Source: JADJPL01 sp049315745 | Lineage (GTDB): Bacteria; Bacteroidota; Bacteroidia; Chitinophagales; Saprospiraceae | Direction of reading: 5' to 3' | Assembly (NCBI GenBank): GCA_049315745.1 | Contig: JBMOJO010000026.1 | Location: forward strand, 1 to 27,061 | DNA: 27,061 nt | Part shown: positions 14,490 through 22,499 of the stretch, piece after piece | Layout: every line of letters begins with the position of its first letter | How positions within the stretch are numbered: position 1 is the first letter of the stretch | Program-made: the position numbers and the translations under genes | The notes under the pieces: generated by a model | Database searches by the model: none | Told to the model about the DNA's origin: nothing | Seen by the model: only the letters and a program-made list of their open reading frames with translations

Positions 14490-16424
14490 ATGATCTCCCA
14501 GAGAAGTATTCAGGAAGTGCAGGATGCGGCCAAGATAGAAGAGGTCGTAGGGGATTTTGTAGAGCTTCGCCGTCGTGGGGTGAACCTGGCCGGGCTGTGC
14601 CCCTTTCACAACGAAAAAACCCCTTCCTTTTACGTTTCCCCGTCCAAGAACATCTTCAAGTGTTTTGGATGTGCACGGGGAGGCACGCCTGTCAACTTCG
14701 TCATGGAGCACGAAAACCTTTCCTTTCCAGACGCGATCCGCTACCTGGCCAGGAAATACCGGATAGAACTGGAAGAGACGGCACAGGACAACATCGCCTT
14801 CCAGGAGCAGCAACTATTAGAGCGCCTCTACCTGGTTAACCAATTCGCCCAGGTGTTTTTTGCAGCGCAGATGCAGGATACCGACATGGGAAAAAGTGTT
14901 TGCCTGTCGTATTTCAAACACAGGGGTTTCGATGAGGCGACGATCGAAAAATTTGGCCTGGGCTTTGCCCCCGCTGAGCGCGACCGCTTCACCCAGGTGG
15001 CCGTGGCCAAAGGATACAATATAGAGCTCCTCAGAAAACTGGGGCTCACCTCTTCGTTCGACCAGGATTTTTTCCGCAACCGCGCGATGTTCCCGATCCA
15101 TAACCTCAGCGGAAAAGTCATTGCCTTTGCCGGTCGCATCATGCACAAAGACCCCAAAGCGCCGAAATATATCAATTCGCCGGAAACAGATATCTATACC
15201 AAAAGCAAAGTGCTCTACGGCGCCTTCTTCGCCAAAAAAGCCATCCGGCAGCAGGATGAATGTTTTCTCGTCGAGGGGTACACCGACGTGATCTCCCTGC
15301 ACCGGCACGGGATCGAAAATGTGGTGGCTTCTTCCGGGACTTCGCTCACCTCAGACCAGGTCAAGCTGATCAAACGCTTCGGCAGTAAGCTCACGATCCT
15401 GTACGACGGCGACGCTGCAGGTATCCGGGCGGCACTTCGCGGCCTGGATATGGCCCTTGAAGAAGACCTCAACGTCCGCGTAGTCCTCCTGCCCGATGGG
15501 GAAGACCCCGACTCTTACATCCAGAAAGTGGGTAAAGACCGCTTCTTGCAGTACGTCCGGGAAAATGCCCGGGATATTATCCAACTCGAAACCTCGCTGC
15601 TCCTCGAACAGGCCGGGAACGACCCCACGCGCCGTGCCGCGGTGATCAGTCAAATCGCCTTTTCGATCTCCCGTATCAACAATCCGCTGCGCCGGGATGA
15701 ATACGTGCGCAACGTCCGGGAGACGCTTAAAGTGGACGAGGGCAGGCTCCTTATGGAAATCAATAATTTCCGCAAAAGGGACTACGAAAAATTTACACGC
15801 AAACAGGAGCTACAAGGCACAAAACCTCAGGAAAGCGACCTCCCCGTACAGCAGCCCACCGGGCCCGCGCAAACGGCCATTGGCGACGTATTTCAGGAGA
15901 AAGACCTGGTTCGGCTGCTCATCACTGCCGGAAACAAGGTTTTTGATGAAAAAGCACAGGTATCCGTCGCAGAATATGTGCTGATGAACATCGAAGATGT
16001 CCTCGGCGAATTTGACCACCCGCTTTACCGGCGTGTCGTGATGGAAATTCGTACCCTGGCCCTGGAAAAACGCGAAGTGCACCTCGATTTTTTCCTAAAC
16101 CACCCCGACCCCGAAATTGTACAACTCGCGGTAAATTTCAGCTCCTCTCCCTATGAGTACAGTGAAAACTGGGCCCAGAAATGGGAAATTTTCCTGAGCC
16201 AGTCCCACCCGGACGACAATCAGCGGCTGGATGCGGAAAACCTCATCAAACGCTTCAAGCTCCGCAAAATCAAACGTTTCAAAGCACGTAATGCCGAAAA
16301 ATTGAATGCGCTGATGACATCTGGCGGCCCAAGCTCAGAAGTCGAGAACTGCCTGAGGCTACACCTCATGTTGAAAGGAATCGAAAACCAACTGGCAAAG
16401 GAACTCGGGACCGTAGTGCTTTGA
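14490..16424 (+). CDS. dnaG: DNA primase
   Basis: This 644-residue primase makes the RNA primers for replication. The CHC2-type zinc finger has Cys37, His40, Cys58 and Cys61 (LCPFHNEKTPSF, KCFGCARGG). The TOPRIM core has Glu262 in VEGYTDV, SSGTSLTSDQ and Asp306/Asp308 in ILYDGDAAG. The C-terminal helicase-binding region (about 450-644) is divergent, as usual. The ATG at 14490 is chosen because MISQRSIQEVQDAAKIEEVV is the normal family N-terminus. A GTG 17 codons upstream would add atypical residues. It is not beside rpoD or rpsU, the classical macromolecular-synthesis operon. Confidence 0.96.
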   Translation: MISQRSIQEVQDAAKIEEVVGDFVELRRRGVNLAGLCPFHNEKTPSFYVSPSKNIFKCFGCARGGTPVNFVMEHENLSFPDAIRYLARKYRIELEETAQDNIAFQEQQLLERLYLVNQFAQVFFAAQMQDTDMGKSVCLSYFKHRGFDEATIEKFGLGFAPAERDRFTQVAVAKGYNIELLRKLGLTSSFDQDFFRNRAMFPIHNLSGKVIAFAGRIMHKDPKAPKYINSPETDIYTKSKVLYGAFFAKKAIRQQDECFLVEGYTDVISLHRHGIENVVASSGTSLTSDQVKLIKRFGSKLTILYDGDAAGIRAALRGLDMALEEDLNVRVVLLPDGEDPDSYIQKVGKDRFLQYVRENARDIIQLETSLLLEQAGNDPTRRAAVISQIAFSISRINNPLRRDEYVRNVRETLKVDEGRLLMEINNFRKRDYEKFTRKQELQGTKPQESDLPVQQPTGPAQTAIGDVFQEKDLVRLLITAGNKVFDEKAQVSVAEYVLMNIEDVLGEFDHPLYRRVVMEIRTLALEKREVHLDFFLNHPDPEIVQLAVNFSSSPYEYSENWAQKWEIFLSQSHPDDNQRLDAENLIKRFKLRKIKRFKARNAEKLNALMTSGGPSSEVENCLRLHLMLKGIENQLAKELGTVVL

Positions 16425-16468
16425 CAGCATTCGCCCGGGCAGCGCTTTGCGATATAATACAGATCCTT

Positions 16469-17812
16469 ATGCTTGCAATTTTCTGGCTTCGCCGCGACCT
16501 GCGCCTGTCCGACAACCACGGATTGTTCCAGGCCCTGCTGGGCCCCCTGCCGGTATTGCCGCTTTTCATTTTCGACACGGAAATCCTGGACCACCTGGCA
16601 GACAAAAAGGATGCGCGGGTAACCTTTATCCATCGGGAGCTCGAAGGCATGAAAAGGCTGTTGGAGGATGCCGGCAGCGCCTTGCTCGTTGCCAACGGCC
16701 AACCTGCCGCAGTGTGGGAACAACTGCTGGCCCGGTATCCTGTTGGCGCAGTCTATTGCAACCACGACTATGAGCCCTATGCCATTGCCAGGGACAACGA
16801 GGTACAGCAACTGCTCGCTGCAAAAAATATCCCCTTCCACAGCTATAAGGACCATGTCATTTTTGAGCGTCTCGAGGTGGCTAAAGCCGACGGGCTGCCC
16901 TATACGGTTTTTACCCCGTACAGCAAGGTATGGCGGAAGAAACTGGCAGAGGCGAATATTTCCATGGAAGGCCGGCAGACGCCCGCAGCATTCGGGCATT
17001 TTCCCAGCGAACAGCACATGAACCGGCTTTATAAAATATCCCCACAGCCGATGCCCACGCTTCCTGAAATTGGATTTGAACCATCGGCTGAGGTGTTTCC
17101 GGAAAAATCGGTCAGTCAGGGCCTGATCCGAAACTACGACCAGACCCGCAATATCCCCGCCATCCAGGGCACAACGCGCCTGGGGGTCCATTTTCGGTTT
17201 GGCACCATCAGTATCCGCGAAAAAGCGCGAAAAGCCCTGGGATTGAACGATACCTTCCTCAATGAGTTGATCTGGCGGGACTTTTATGCCATGATCCTTG
17301 CCAACTTTCCACATGTTGCCGGACGGGCTTTTCGTCCGGAATACGATTTGATTGCCTGGAGGCATGACGAGCAGGACTTCCTGCAGTGGTGCCAAGGCAA
17401 GACCGGGTATCCGATCGTAGATGCCGGGATGCGGGAGCTGAACGCGACCGGATATATGCACAACCGCGTACGGATGATTGTGGCAAGCTTTCTCACCAAG
17501 CATTTGCTCATTGACTGGCGCTGGGGGGAAGCATATTTTGCCGAAAAACTGCTCGATTTTGACCTCGCCTCCAATAATGGTGGTTGGCAGTGGGCAGCGG
17601 GCAGCGGCACAGATGCCGCGCCATACTTCCGGATTTTCAACCCGACCGAACAGCAGAAAAAATTCGACCCTGAATTTAAGTACATCCGCCGGTGGGTCCC
17701 TGAATTTGGTACCTCCGCCTATCCCCAGCCGATGGTTGACCACCGCGTTGCACGGGAGCGTTGTCTGGAGGTGTACAAAGAAGGGCTCGCACTGGGCAAA
17801 AAAAAGTTCTGA
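16469..17812 (+). CDS. Deoxyribodipyrimidine photolyase (cryptochrome/photolyase family)
   Basis: This 447-residue flavoprotein should repair UV-induced pyrimidine dimers using FAD and light. The N-terminal Rossmann-like antenna domain starts MLAIFWLRRDLRLSDNHGL. The C-terminal FAD domain contains the expected FLNELIWRDFYAMI, TGYPIVDAGMREL and TGYMHNRVRMIVASF segments. LASNNGGWQWAAGSGTDAAPYFRIFNP then covers FAD contacts and the Trp electron path. The pattern is that of class I photolyases. CPD versus cryptochrome-like activity cannot be settled by eye. The ATG at 16469 gives the standard N-terminus. Its TGA abuts the convergent coaE stop, forming TGATCA. Confidence 0.93.
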   Translation: MLAIFWLRRDLRLSDNHGLFQALLGPLPVLPLFIFDTEILDHLADKKDARVTFIHRELEGMKRLLEDAGSALLVANGQPAAVWEQLLARYPVGAVYCNHDYEPYAIARDNEVQQLLAAKNIPFHSYKDHVIFERLEVAKADGLPYTVFTPYSKVWRKKLAEANISMEGRQTPAAFGHFPSEQHMNRLYKISPQPMPTLPEIGFEPSAEVFPEKSVSQGLIRNYDQTRNIPAIQGTTRLGVHFRFGTISIREKARKALGLNDTFLNELIWRDFYAMILANFPHVAGRAFRPEYDLIAWRHDEQDFLQWCQGKTGYPIVDAGMRELNATGYMHNRVRMIVASFLTKHLLIDWRWGEAYFAEKLLDFDLASNNGGWQWAAGSGTDAAPYFRIFNPTEQQKKFDPEFKYIRRWVPEFGTSAYPQPMVDHRVARERCLEVYKEGLALGKKKF

Positions 17813-18433
17813 TCACAAGCGCCGGAATATTTCTTCCCGCCCGGTAGATAAAGCTACCAGTGACTGATGCACCGCCATGACTTGTGGCACAAGCGGGTGC
17901 GCCCCATCGTTTCGGATCAGAAAATCTGCGCGGGCAGCTTTCTCTTCCTCCGGCATCTGCCTGGAAATCCAGCCCAGCACCGTCTCCCGGGATGCCCTGT
18001 CCCGTTCCATCACCCGGGCGATCCGAACCTCCAGGGGCGCGGTCACGACAATAATTTTATCGAGCAGTCGAAAACTGCCGCTTTCAAACAAGAGCGCCGC
18101 TTCTTTCAAAGTATAGGGAACTTTGTACTGTGACTCCTGCCATTTCAAGGCATCCCTGGCAACAACGGGGTGGACCAACGCGTTCAGCGCGTTCAACAGC
18201 GCCGGGTCGGACAATACCTTTGCTGCAATCCAGCCGCGGTTGAGGCTGCCGGAATCCGTGTAAGCCTCCCGGCCAAAATGTCCGACAATACCCGCGCGAA
18301 GCTGAGCGTCATGCTCCATCAGCCACTTCGCTCTCGCATCGGCGTAATATACCGGGATGCGGAGGGTTTCAAAAATTTTGCAGGCAGTTGTTTTACCGCT
18401 GCCGATACCGCCGGTTATTCCAACATGAAGCAT
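17813..18433 (-). CDS. coaE: Dephospho-CoA kinase
   Basis: This 206-residue kinase phosphorylates dephospho-CoA at the 3'-hydroxyl with ATP, the last step of CoA synthesis. The P-loop GGIGSGKTT lies at 8-16. Family landmarks YYADARAKWLM, LNALNALVHPVV, ALLFESGSFRLLDKIIVVTAP and RIARVMERDRAS follow. The length is normal. In many Bacteroidota it follows yajC-YbbR on the same strand. Here it lies beyond dnaG and the photolyase in the opposite direction. Its start region is divergent with the small gene at 18482. Confidence 0.95.
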   Translation of the reverse strand: MLHVGITGGIGSGKTTACKIFETLRIPVYYADARAKWLMEHDAQLRAGIVGHFGREAYTDSGSLNRGWIAAKVLSDPALLNALNALVHPVVARDALKWQESQYKVPYTLKEAALLFESGSFRLLDKIIVVTAPLEVRIARVMERDRASRETVLGWISRQMPEEEKAARADFLIRNDGAHPLVPQVMAVHQSLVALSTGREEIFRRL

Positions 18434-18458
18434 TGTGGCGCATTTGTGCGCAATTTAC

Positions 18459-18466
18459 TATTTTTG
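18459..18466 (+). promoter_or_regulatory. Promoter -7 element of the small membrane peptide
   Basis: TATTTTTG is an exact TAnnTTTG match ending 15 bp before the ATG at 18482, so the leader would be about 10 nt. A TTTG is present upstream at 18443-18446, but at 12 bp the spacing is too short. Confidence 0.45.
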
Positions 18467-18481
18467 TGCTCAAACAGAGAT

Positions 18482-18601
18482 ATGGCAAAATTTCGCACCA
18501 ACCACCAGGCTACGGGAAAGGGTACTGCGCTGAAAGCCGGCTTGCTCCTGGTCATATTTTTTGGGGTACTCTGGGCAGTCTTACGCGCCTATTCCCATTA
18601 A
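18482..18601 (+). CDS. Small single-pass membrane peptide (39 residues), unknown function
   Basis: This 39-residue frame has a basic, polar N-terminal part (MAKFRTNHQATGKGTALKAG) and one hydrophobic span (LLLVIFFGVLWAVLRAY). A short tail ends in SH. The positive-inside pattern predicts a cytoplasmic N-terminus. It has its own strong -7 element, which favours a real gene. I do not recognise a family. It could also be the surviving N-terminal anchor of a larger degraded protein. The downstream HerA-like gene begins 85 bp later on the same strand. Confidence 0.5.
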   Translation: MAKFRTNHQATGKGTALKAGLLLVIFFGVLWAVLRAYSH

Positions 18602-18686
18602 AAATAAACGTTTTTACAGACAATTTGTGCGGCCCCCCCTTTAGCCACGCCGCCTGTCTGTCACAAAATGCCTTAAATTTCAAGTT

Positions 18687-20246
18687 ATGCAGCAAAAAGA
18701 AAAATTCCTCGAAGCGCTCACCACGGGATATACCTTCAAAGGGGCTTCGATATTTCTGGGGGCGCCAATGCTTAATGGCGAATGCATGCCCGAAGCGCCG
18801 GTAAAGGCGCCTCTGCGTATGTTCAACCGACATGGCCTGATCAGCGGGGCTACCGGCACCGGAAAAACCAAAACCCTGCAAGTTTTGGCGGAACAGCTCT
18901 CGGCATCCGGCGTACCGGTGCTGATGATGGACGTAAAAGGCGACCTTAGCGGGATTGCTGTGCCAGGCGTGCCGAACGCACGTATAACGGAAAGACATGA
19001 AAAAATCGGGTATCCATTTGTCCCCGCCGACAACCCGGTCGAATTCCTGAGTTTATCCGATGAAAAAGGCGTAAGGCTTCGTGCTACCGTCACCGAGTTC
19101 GGCCCTGTCCTGCTCTCGCGCTTGATGGAGCTCTCCGACGCACAATCCGGCATCCTTGCCGCGATATTCCAGTATTGCGATGACAATGACATCCCATTGG
19201 TTGACCTCGAAGATCTGAGGCGTTCGATCCAGTATATTACAGGGCCGGGAAAAGCGGAAGTAGAGGCAAAATATGGGGCGATGTCGTCGGTATCTTCAGG
19301 GACGATCCTCCGAAAAATCGTCGAGCTGGAGCAACAGGGCGCCGATAAATTTTTTGGCGAGCCTTCGTTTGATGTGGATGACCTTTGCCGTTTCGACGAC
19401 AAGGGCAGGGGCATAATCTCCATCGTGCGGCTGACCGACATTCAGAGCAGGCCGAAGCTGTTCAGCACATTCATGCTCCAGCTCCTTGCGGAGATTTACA
19501 GTACCTTCCCGGAAGAGGGGGACCCCGAGCTGCCCAAGCTGGTCTTGTTCATTGATGAGGCCCATCTTATCTTTGAGGAAGCGACGGAAGCGCTGCTGGA
19601 CCAGATTGAAGTCATCATGAAGCTCATCCGTTCCAAAGGGGTAGGGGTATTTTTCATCACCCAAAACCCCGTAGATGTGCCCGACGCCGTACTCGGGCAA
19701 TTGGGCATGAAAGTCCAGCACGCCCTGCGCGCATTTACGGCCAAAGACCGCAAAGCTATTAAGCTCGCTGCCGAGAACTTTCCGGTTACGGAATACTATG
19801 CGGTGGACGAGTTGCTGACCCAGCTCGGAACGGGAGAGGCGCTGGTCACCGTACTCAATGAGAAAGGTATCCCCACACCACTTGCCTACACTTTACTGCG
19901 CGCGCCACAGTCGCGTATGGATATCCTGAGCGAAGAAGAGCTGAGCGCCATCGTCCGGAAATCGCAGATTGCCGTCAAATACAAAGAACAAGTGGACCGC
20001 GAGAGCGCAAAAGAAATCCTCCACCAAAAAATGGAAGTTTTGCGGGAGGAGGAAAATGCCGGGGAACGCCGCAAAGCGCTCGAGCAGGCGAACAAGGCCT
20101 CCTCACGCACCCAAAAAGGCGAGCGCAGTTTTATCGAAGAAATCATCCGGCATCCGACGACCCGGGAAGTTGGGCGCACCGTAGCGCGCGAATTGACCCG
20201 CAGCCTGCTCTCGGTATTGGGGGTGCGGTCCTCCCGGCGCAGGTAA
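18687..20246 (+). CDS. HerA-like ATPase (DUF853 family)
   Basis: This 519-residue P-loop ATPase belongs to the HerA/FtsK-type clade, YjgR-like. Walker A is GATGTGKT (54-61) and Walker B is LVLFIDEAHLIF with Asp290/Glu291. FFITQNPVDVPDAVLGQLGMKVQHALRAFTAKD is the characteristic sensor and arginine-finger region. A charged C-terminal tail (about 430-519) is rich in Lys, Arg and Glu. Classical HerA works with a NurA nuclease in end resection, but no NurA-like gene is nearby. The in vivo role of the DUF853 branch is not established. The 3' end lies 6 bp from the convergent thioredoxin-like gene. Confidence 0.9.
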   Translation: MQQKEKFLEALTTGYTFKGASIFLGAPMLNGECMPEAPVKAPLRMFNRHGLISGATGTGKTKTLQVLAEQLSASGVPVLMMDVKGDLSGIAVPGVPNARITERHEKIGYPFVPADNPVEFLSLSDEKGVRLRATVTEFGPVLLSRLMELSDAQSGILAAIFQYCDDNDIPLVDLEDLRRSIQYITGPGKAEVEAKYGAMSSVSSGTILRKIVELEQQGADKFFGEPSFDVDDLCRFDDKGRGIISIVRLTDIQSRPKLFSTFMLQLLAEIYSTFPEEGDPELPKLVLFIDEAHLIFEEATEALLDQIEVIMKLIRSKGVGVFFITQNPVDVPDAVLGQLGMKVQHALRAFTAKDRKAIKLAAENFPVTEYYAVDELLTQLGTGEALVTVLNEKGIPTPLAYTLLRAPQSRMDILSEEELSAIVRKSQIAVKYKEQVDRESAKEILHQKMEVLREEENAGERRKALEQANKASSRTQKGERSFIEEIIRHPTTREVGRTVARELTRSLLSVLGVRSSRRR

Positions 20247-20252
20247 CCCCGG

Positions 20253-20828
20253 TTAATCCGGCATTTTATACGCTTTCCGGAACAGCGCCCAGGGCTTGAC
20301 CTTATATTCGTTGGAGCCAAAATATACCAGGATCGGCATCAACTCCTGAGGGGTTTTAAAACCAGGTATAACCTGTATCACCTTGAGGTCTTCGTCGAGA
20401 AATACCAATGCAGGAAAGGTCATCCTGCCATTGAGCAAGGTGTAGGCCAGCTCGTTATAGGCGCGGGTGCCGACCTTTGCCTGCCCGTAGGTGCGGCCGT
20501 TGAACGTGATTTCAGAACGCTGCTCGGCATCGAACTGAACCAGGTTGTAATGCTCATTCAGGTATTCTGCGACCCCGCGGTGGGTAAAAGTTTCCGCATC
20601 CATTTTTTTGCACCAGTTACACCAGTTGGTATAAATACTGATCAGCGTTTTGGATTTCGTCCCGGAAACCTGTTGGGTAGTTCCCCAATCGCCCCATCTC
20701 AATTTGTACGATGGTGTGGTGTAGCTATTATGCTTAGGCAGGAACGATTTTTGACCGAGTAGGACGGTCGAATGCGTAAAGGGCAGGACGATTAACAGGA
20801 ATATCCGATACATACCGTACATGATCAA
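20253..20828 (-). CDS. Secreted thioredoxin-like protein
   Basis: This 191-residue thioredoxin-fold protein has a likely signal peptide (MYRIFLLIVLPFTHSTVLLG), so it acts outside the cytoplasm. Three Met codons near the start (codons 1, 3 and 6) are all possible; the sixth gives the tidiest signal peptide. The redox motif is Cys70-Asn-Trp-Cys73 in YTNWCNWCKKMDAETF, with the cis-Pro at 139 (RMTFPALVFLD). CNWC followed by KKM and a conserved ETF resembles the thioredoxin_7/DUF255-like branch rather than classical thioredoxin (WCGPC). The substrate is unknown. It lies downstream of ribD, but the terminator between them argues for separate transcription. Confidence 0.87.
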   Translation of the reverse strand: MIMYGMYRIFLLIVLPFTHSTVLLGQKSFLPKHNSYTTPSYKLRWGDWGTTQQVSGTKSKTLISIYTNWCNWCKKMDAETFTHRGVAEYLNEHYNLVQFDAEQRSEITFNGRTYGQAKVGTRAYNELAYTLLNGRMTFPALVFLDEDLKVIQVIPGFKTPQELMPILVYFGSNEYKVKPWALFRKAYKMPD

Positions 20829-20880
20829 GAATTATTCAGAAGGTATAGCCGGGGATAATAGATTTTTTGCGATTGCATTG

Positions 20881-20907
20881 TAAATAAACAAATCCCGAGC
20901 GGGATTT
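20881..20907 (-). terminator. Rho-independent terminator after ribD
   Basis: AAATCCC (20890-20896) and GGGATTT (20901-20907) form a 7-bp stem with a GAGC loop. On the minus strand the stem runs into TTTGTTTATTTA. It lies 30 bp beyond the ribD stop codon. Confidence 0.65.
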
Positions 20908-20937
20908 ATGGTCAAAATTGGCGATTTTAAAGGAAGT

Positions 20938-21990
20938 TTAACGGGTAGGCCGGTGGAAATAATACCGGACCCTGTCGCTGCCCAGATAAAATTCCTCGGA
21001 ATGCCCGACCGGGAGCGAAGGGGGGCGCCTGCCGTCCGGGAGCGCCCGAACGCCCGAGGTGATCACCCTCGCTTCGTCCCAAAAACCTTCCCGGATAAAA
21101 TCTCCAAGAGTAGTGGGGCCGCCCTCTATGAGCAGAATGCCCACGGAATGCCGGTATAATGCTTCGAGCAATTCCCCCAGGTTATCCGCTGCGACCCGAT
21201 GAACAGCAGGTATTTTCAGGGCCGGGCCCTCCAGTCCCTTTTTATGCACCAGTAGGGTAGGGAACGCCCCGTCGAAAAGATGAAGATGGGGCGGAAGTAC
21301 ACCATTTGGGGCCATTACGATCCGCAGCGGGGATTTCCCATAGTAATAGCGGTTATTTAGTTCAGGATTATCGGATGTTGCCGTTCCGGCGCCGACCAGG
21401 ATGGCATCTGCTTCCATCCGCCAGCGGTGAACAAGCCGTCTGCTGTAGGCATTGCTGATCCAAAAAGGATGGTTTGTCTGCGGTGCCATAAACCCGTTTG
21501 ACGTTTCTGCCCATTTCAGGATGATATAAGGCCGCTTTTCACAGGTAAAAATCGTACGCGGAGAAATTAGTAATTTTCCCATTGTTTCCAAAACCCCTGT
21601 TCTTACCTCAATCCCGGCCTGGCGCAGCACAGCGATACCGCGCCCGTTGACCTCCGGGGAAGGATCCTGACAGGCAACGACCACGCGGGGAATACCCTGT
21701 CTGACGATCAGGTCGGTGCAAGGGGGCGTCTTGCCGTGGATACAGCAGGGCTCCAGAGAGACAAATAACGTACTCTGCCGGATCAGGGGCCGGTCTTTTA
21801 CCGGTACGCTTGCCAGTGCGTTTACTTCCGCATGCGGGCCCCCAAACTTTTGGTGGTAACCTTCCCCGAGAATGCGTCCGTCATGAACGAGTACAGCGCC
21901 AACCAGTGGGTTGGGGGAGGCTTGCCCCGCCCCTTTACGGGCCAGGTCAAAGCACCTTCGCATGATTTGTTCCTCTACAATCCACTGCAT
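20938..21990 (-). CDS. ribD: Bifunctional riboflavin biosynthesis deaminase/reductase
   Basis: This 350-residue enzyme deaminates the diamino-pyrimidine intermediate made from GTP, then reduces its ribosyl side chain. The N-terminal deaminase (1-145) has the zinc ligands His53 (GGPHAEVNA), Cys82 and Cys91 (EPCCIHGKTPPC), with catalytic Glu55. The second residue of the PCC motif is Cys where Ser is usual. The reductase domain (about 150-345) shows RPYIILKWAETSNGFMA, DAILVGAGTATSDNPELNNR and LLIEGGPTTLGDFI. The full-length fusion is normal for bacteria. The AT-rich upstream region has no exact promoter match. Confidence 0.96.
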   Translation of the reverse strand: MQWIVEEQIMRRCFDLARKGAGQASPNPLVGAVLVHDGRILGEGYHQKFGGPHAEVNALASVPVKDRPLIRQSTLFVSLEPCCIHGKTPPCTDLIVRQGIPRVVVACQDPSPEVNGRGIAVLRQAGIEVRTGVLETMGKLLISPRTIFTCEKRPYIILKWAETSNGFMAPQTNHPFWISNAYSRRLVHRWRMEADAILVGAGTATSDNPELNNRYYYGKSPLRIVMAPNGVLPPHLHLFDGAFPTLLVHKKGLEGPALKIPAVHRVAADNLGELLEALYRHSVGILLIEGGPTTLGDFIREGFWDEARVITSGVRALPDGRRPPSLPVGHSEEFYLGSDRVRYYFHRPTR

Positions 21991-22499
21991 TTTGGCATTT
22001 TTTTAAAAGAATATATTGGCAAAAGATGATAAATAAAAAATCAAATTAAGCAAAATTCAAAGTTTTTGTACTTTTATGCCGATTGACACAGCCCATATTC
22101 CCCTTGTAAGCGACATTTGGAGTTAATATAGGTATTCTTTTCCCACTATGCTGGGATCTCATGAACGGTTTTTGGGGACTGTCCCTTCAGCGCCGCATTC
22201 CGAAATATGCCTGCCGCATACTTCTGGTCAGGTCTGTTCTATGCGGTAAAACAGCAGAGGCACACGACGGGATTGTTGCCGGGCGGCAGCATAGCCTTGA
22301 TAGGTGCGCTTTGGGCCCGAGGGTTACAGGCCAACAATCCCCGATGTACTGCAAAGACAAATTTTGCCTGGGCCGGCCGTTGTTTGAGCTTATCTGCTTA
22401 ACCGTATCCGGCGACTGTCCGTTCCGGGCAGTCTTGTGGCCAGGCCACAAGCATAAAAGCCCCATCTGCTATCTTATTGTTCACCTAAAACTTCAATTT
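21991..22499. other. Non-coding stretch of about 500 bp before the AP2 gene
   Basis: The first 150 bp are AT-rich and divergent from ribD. From about 22160 the sequence is GC-rich and open in several frames, but none gives recognisable or compositionally normal protein. It holds a 19-bp palindrome, CTTGTGGCCAGGCCACAAG (22433-22451), and a TGCCG-GG-CGGCA dyad. I see no known RNA gene motif. It could be a structured RNA, a long leader or the remains of a decayed gene. Confidence 0.4.

Noticed and set aside
16220..17743. 507-codon leftward open frame opposite dnaG and the photolyase
   Set aside because: It spans two well-supported sense genes and shows no domain; long antisense frames are expected in GC-rich coding sequence.
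22161..22499. N-terminal extension of the AP2 gene
   Set aside because: These 113 codons are Cys/Arg-rich and unlike a domain, whereas GTG at 22500 begins a clear folded segment.
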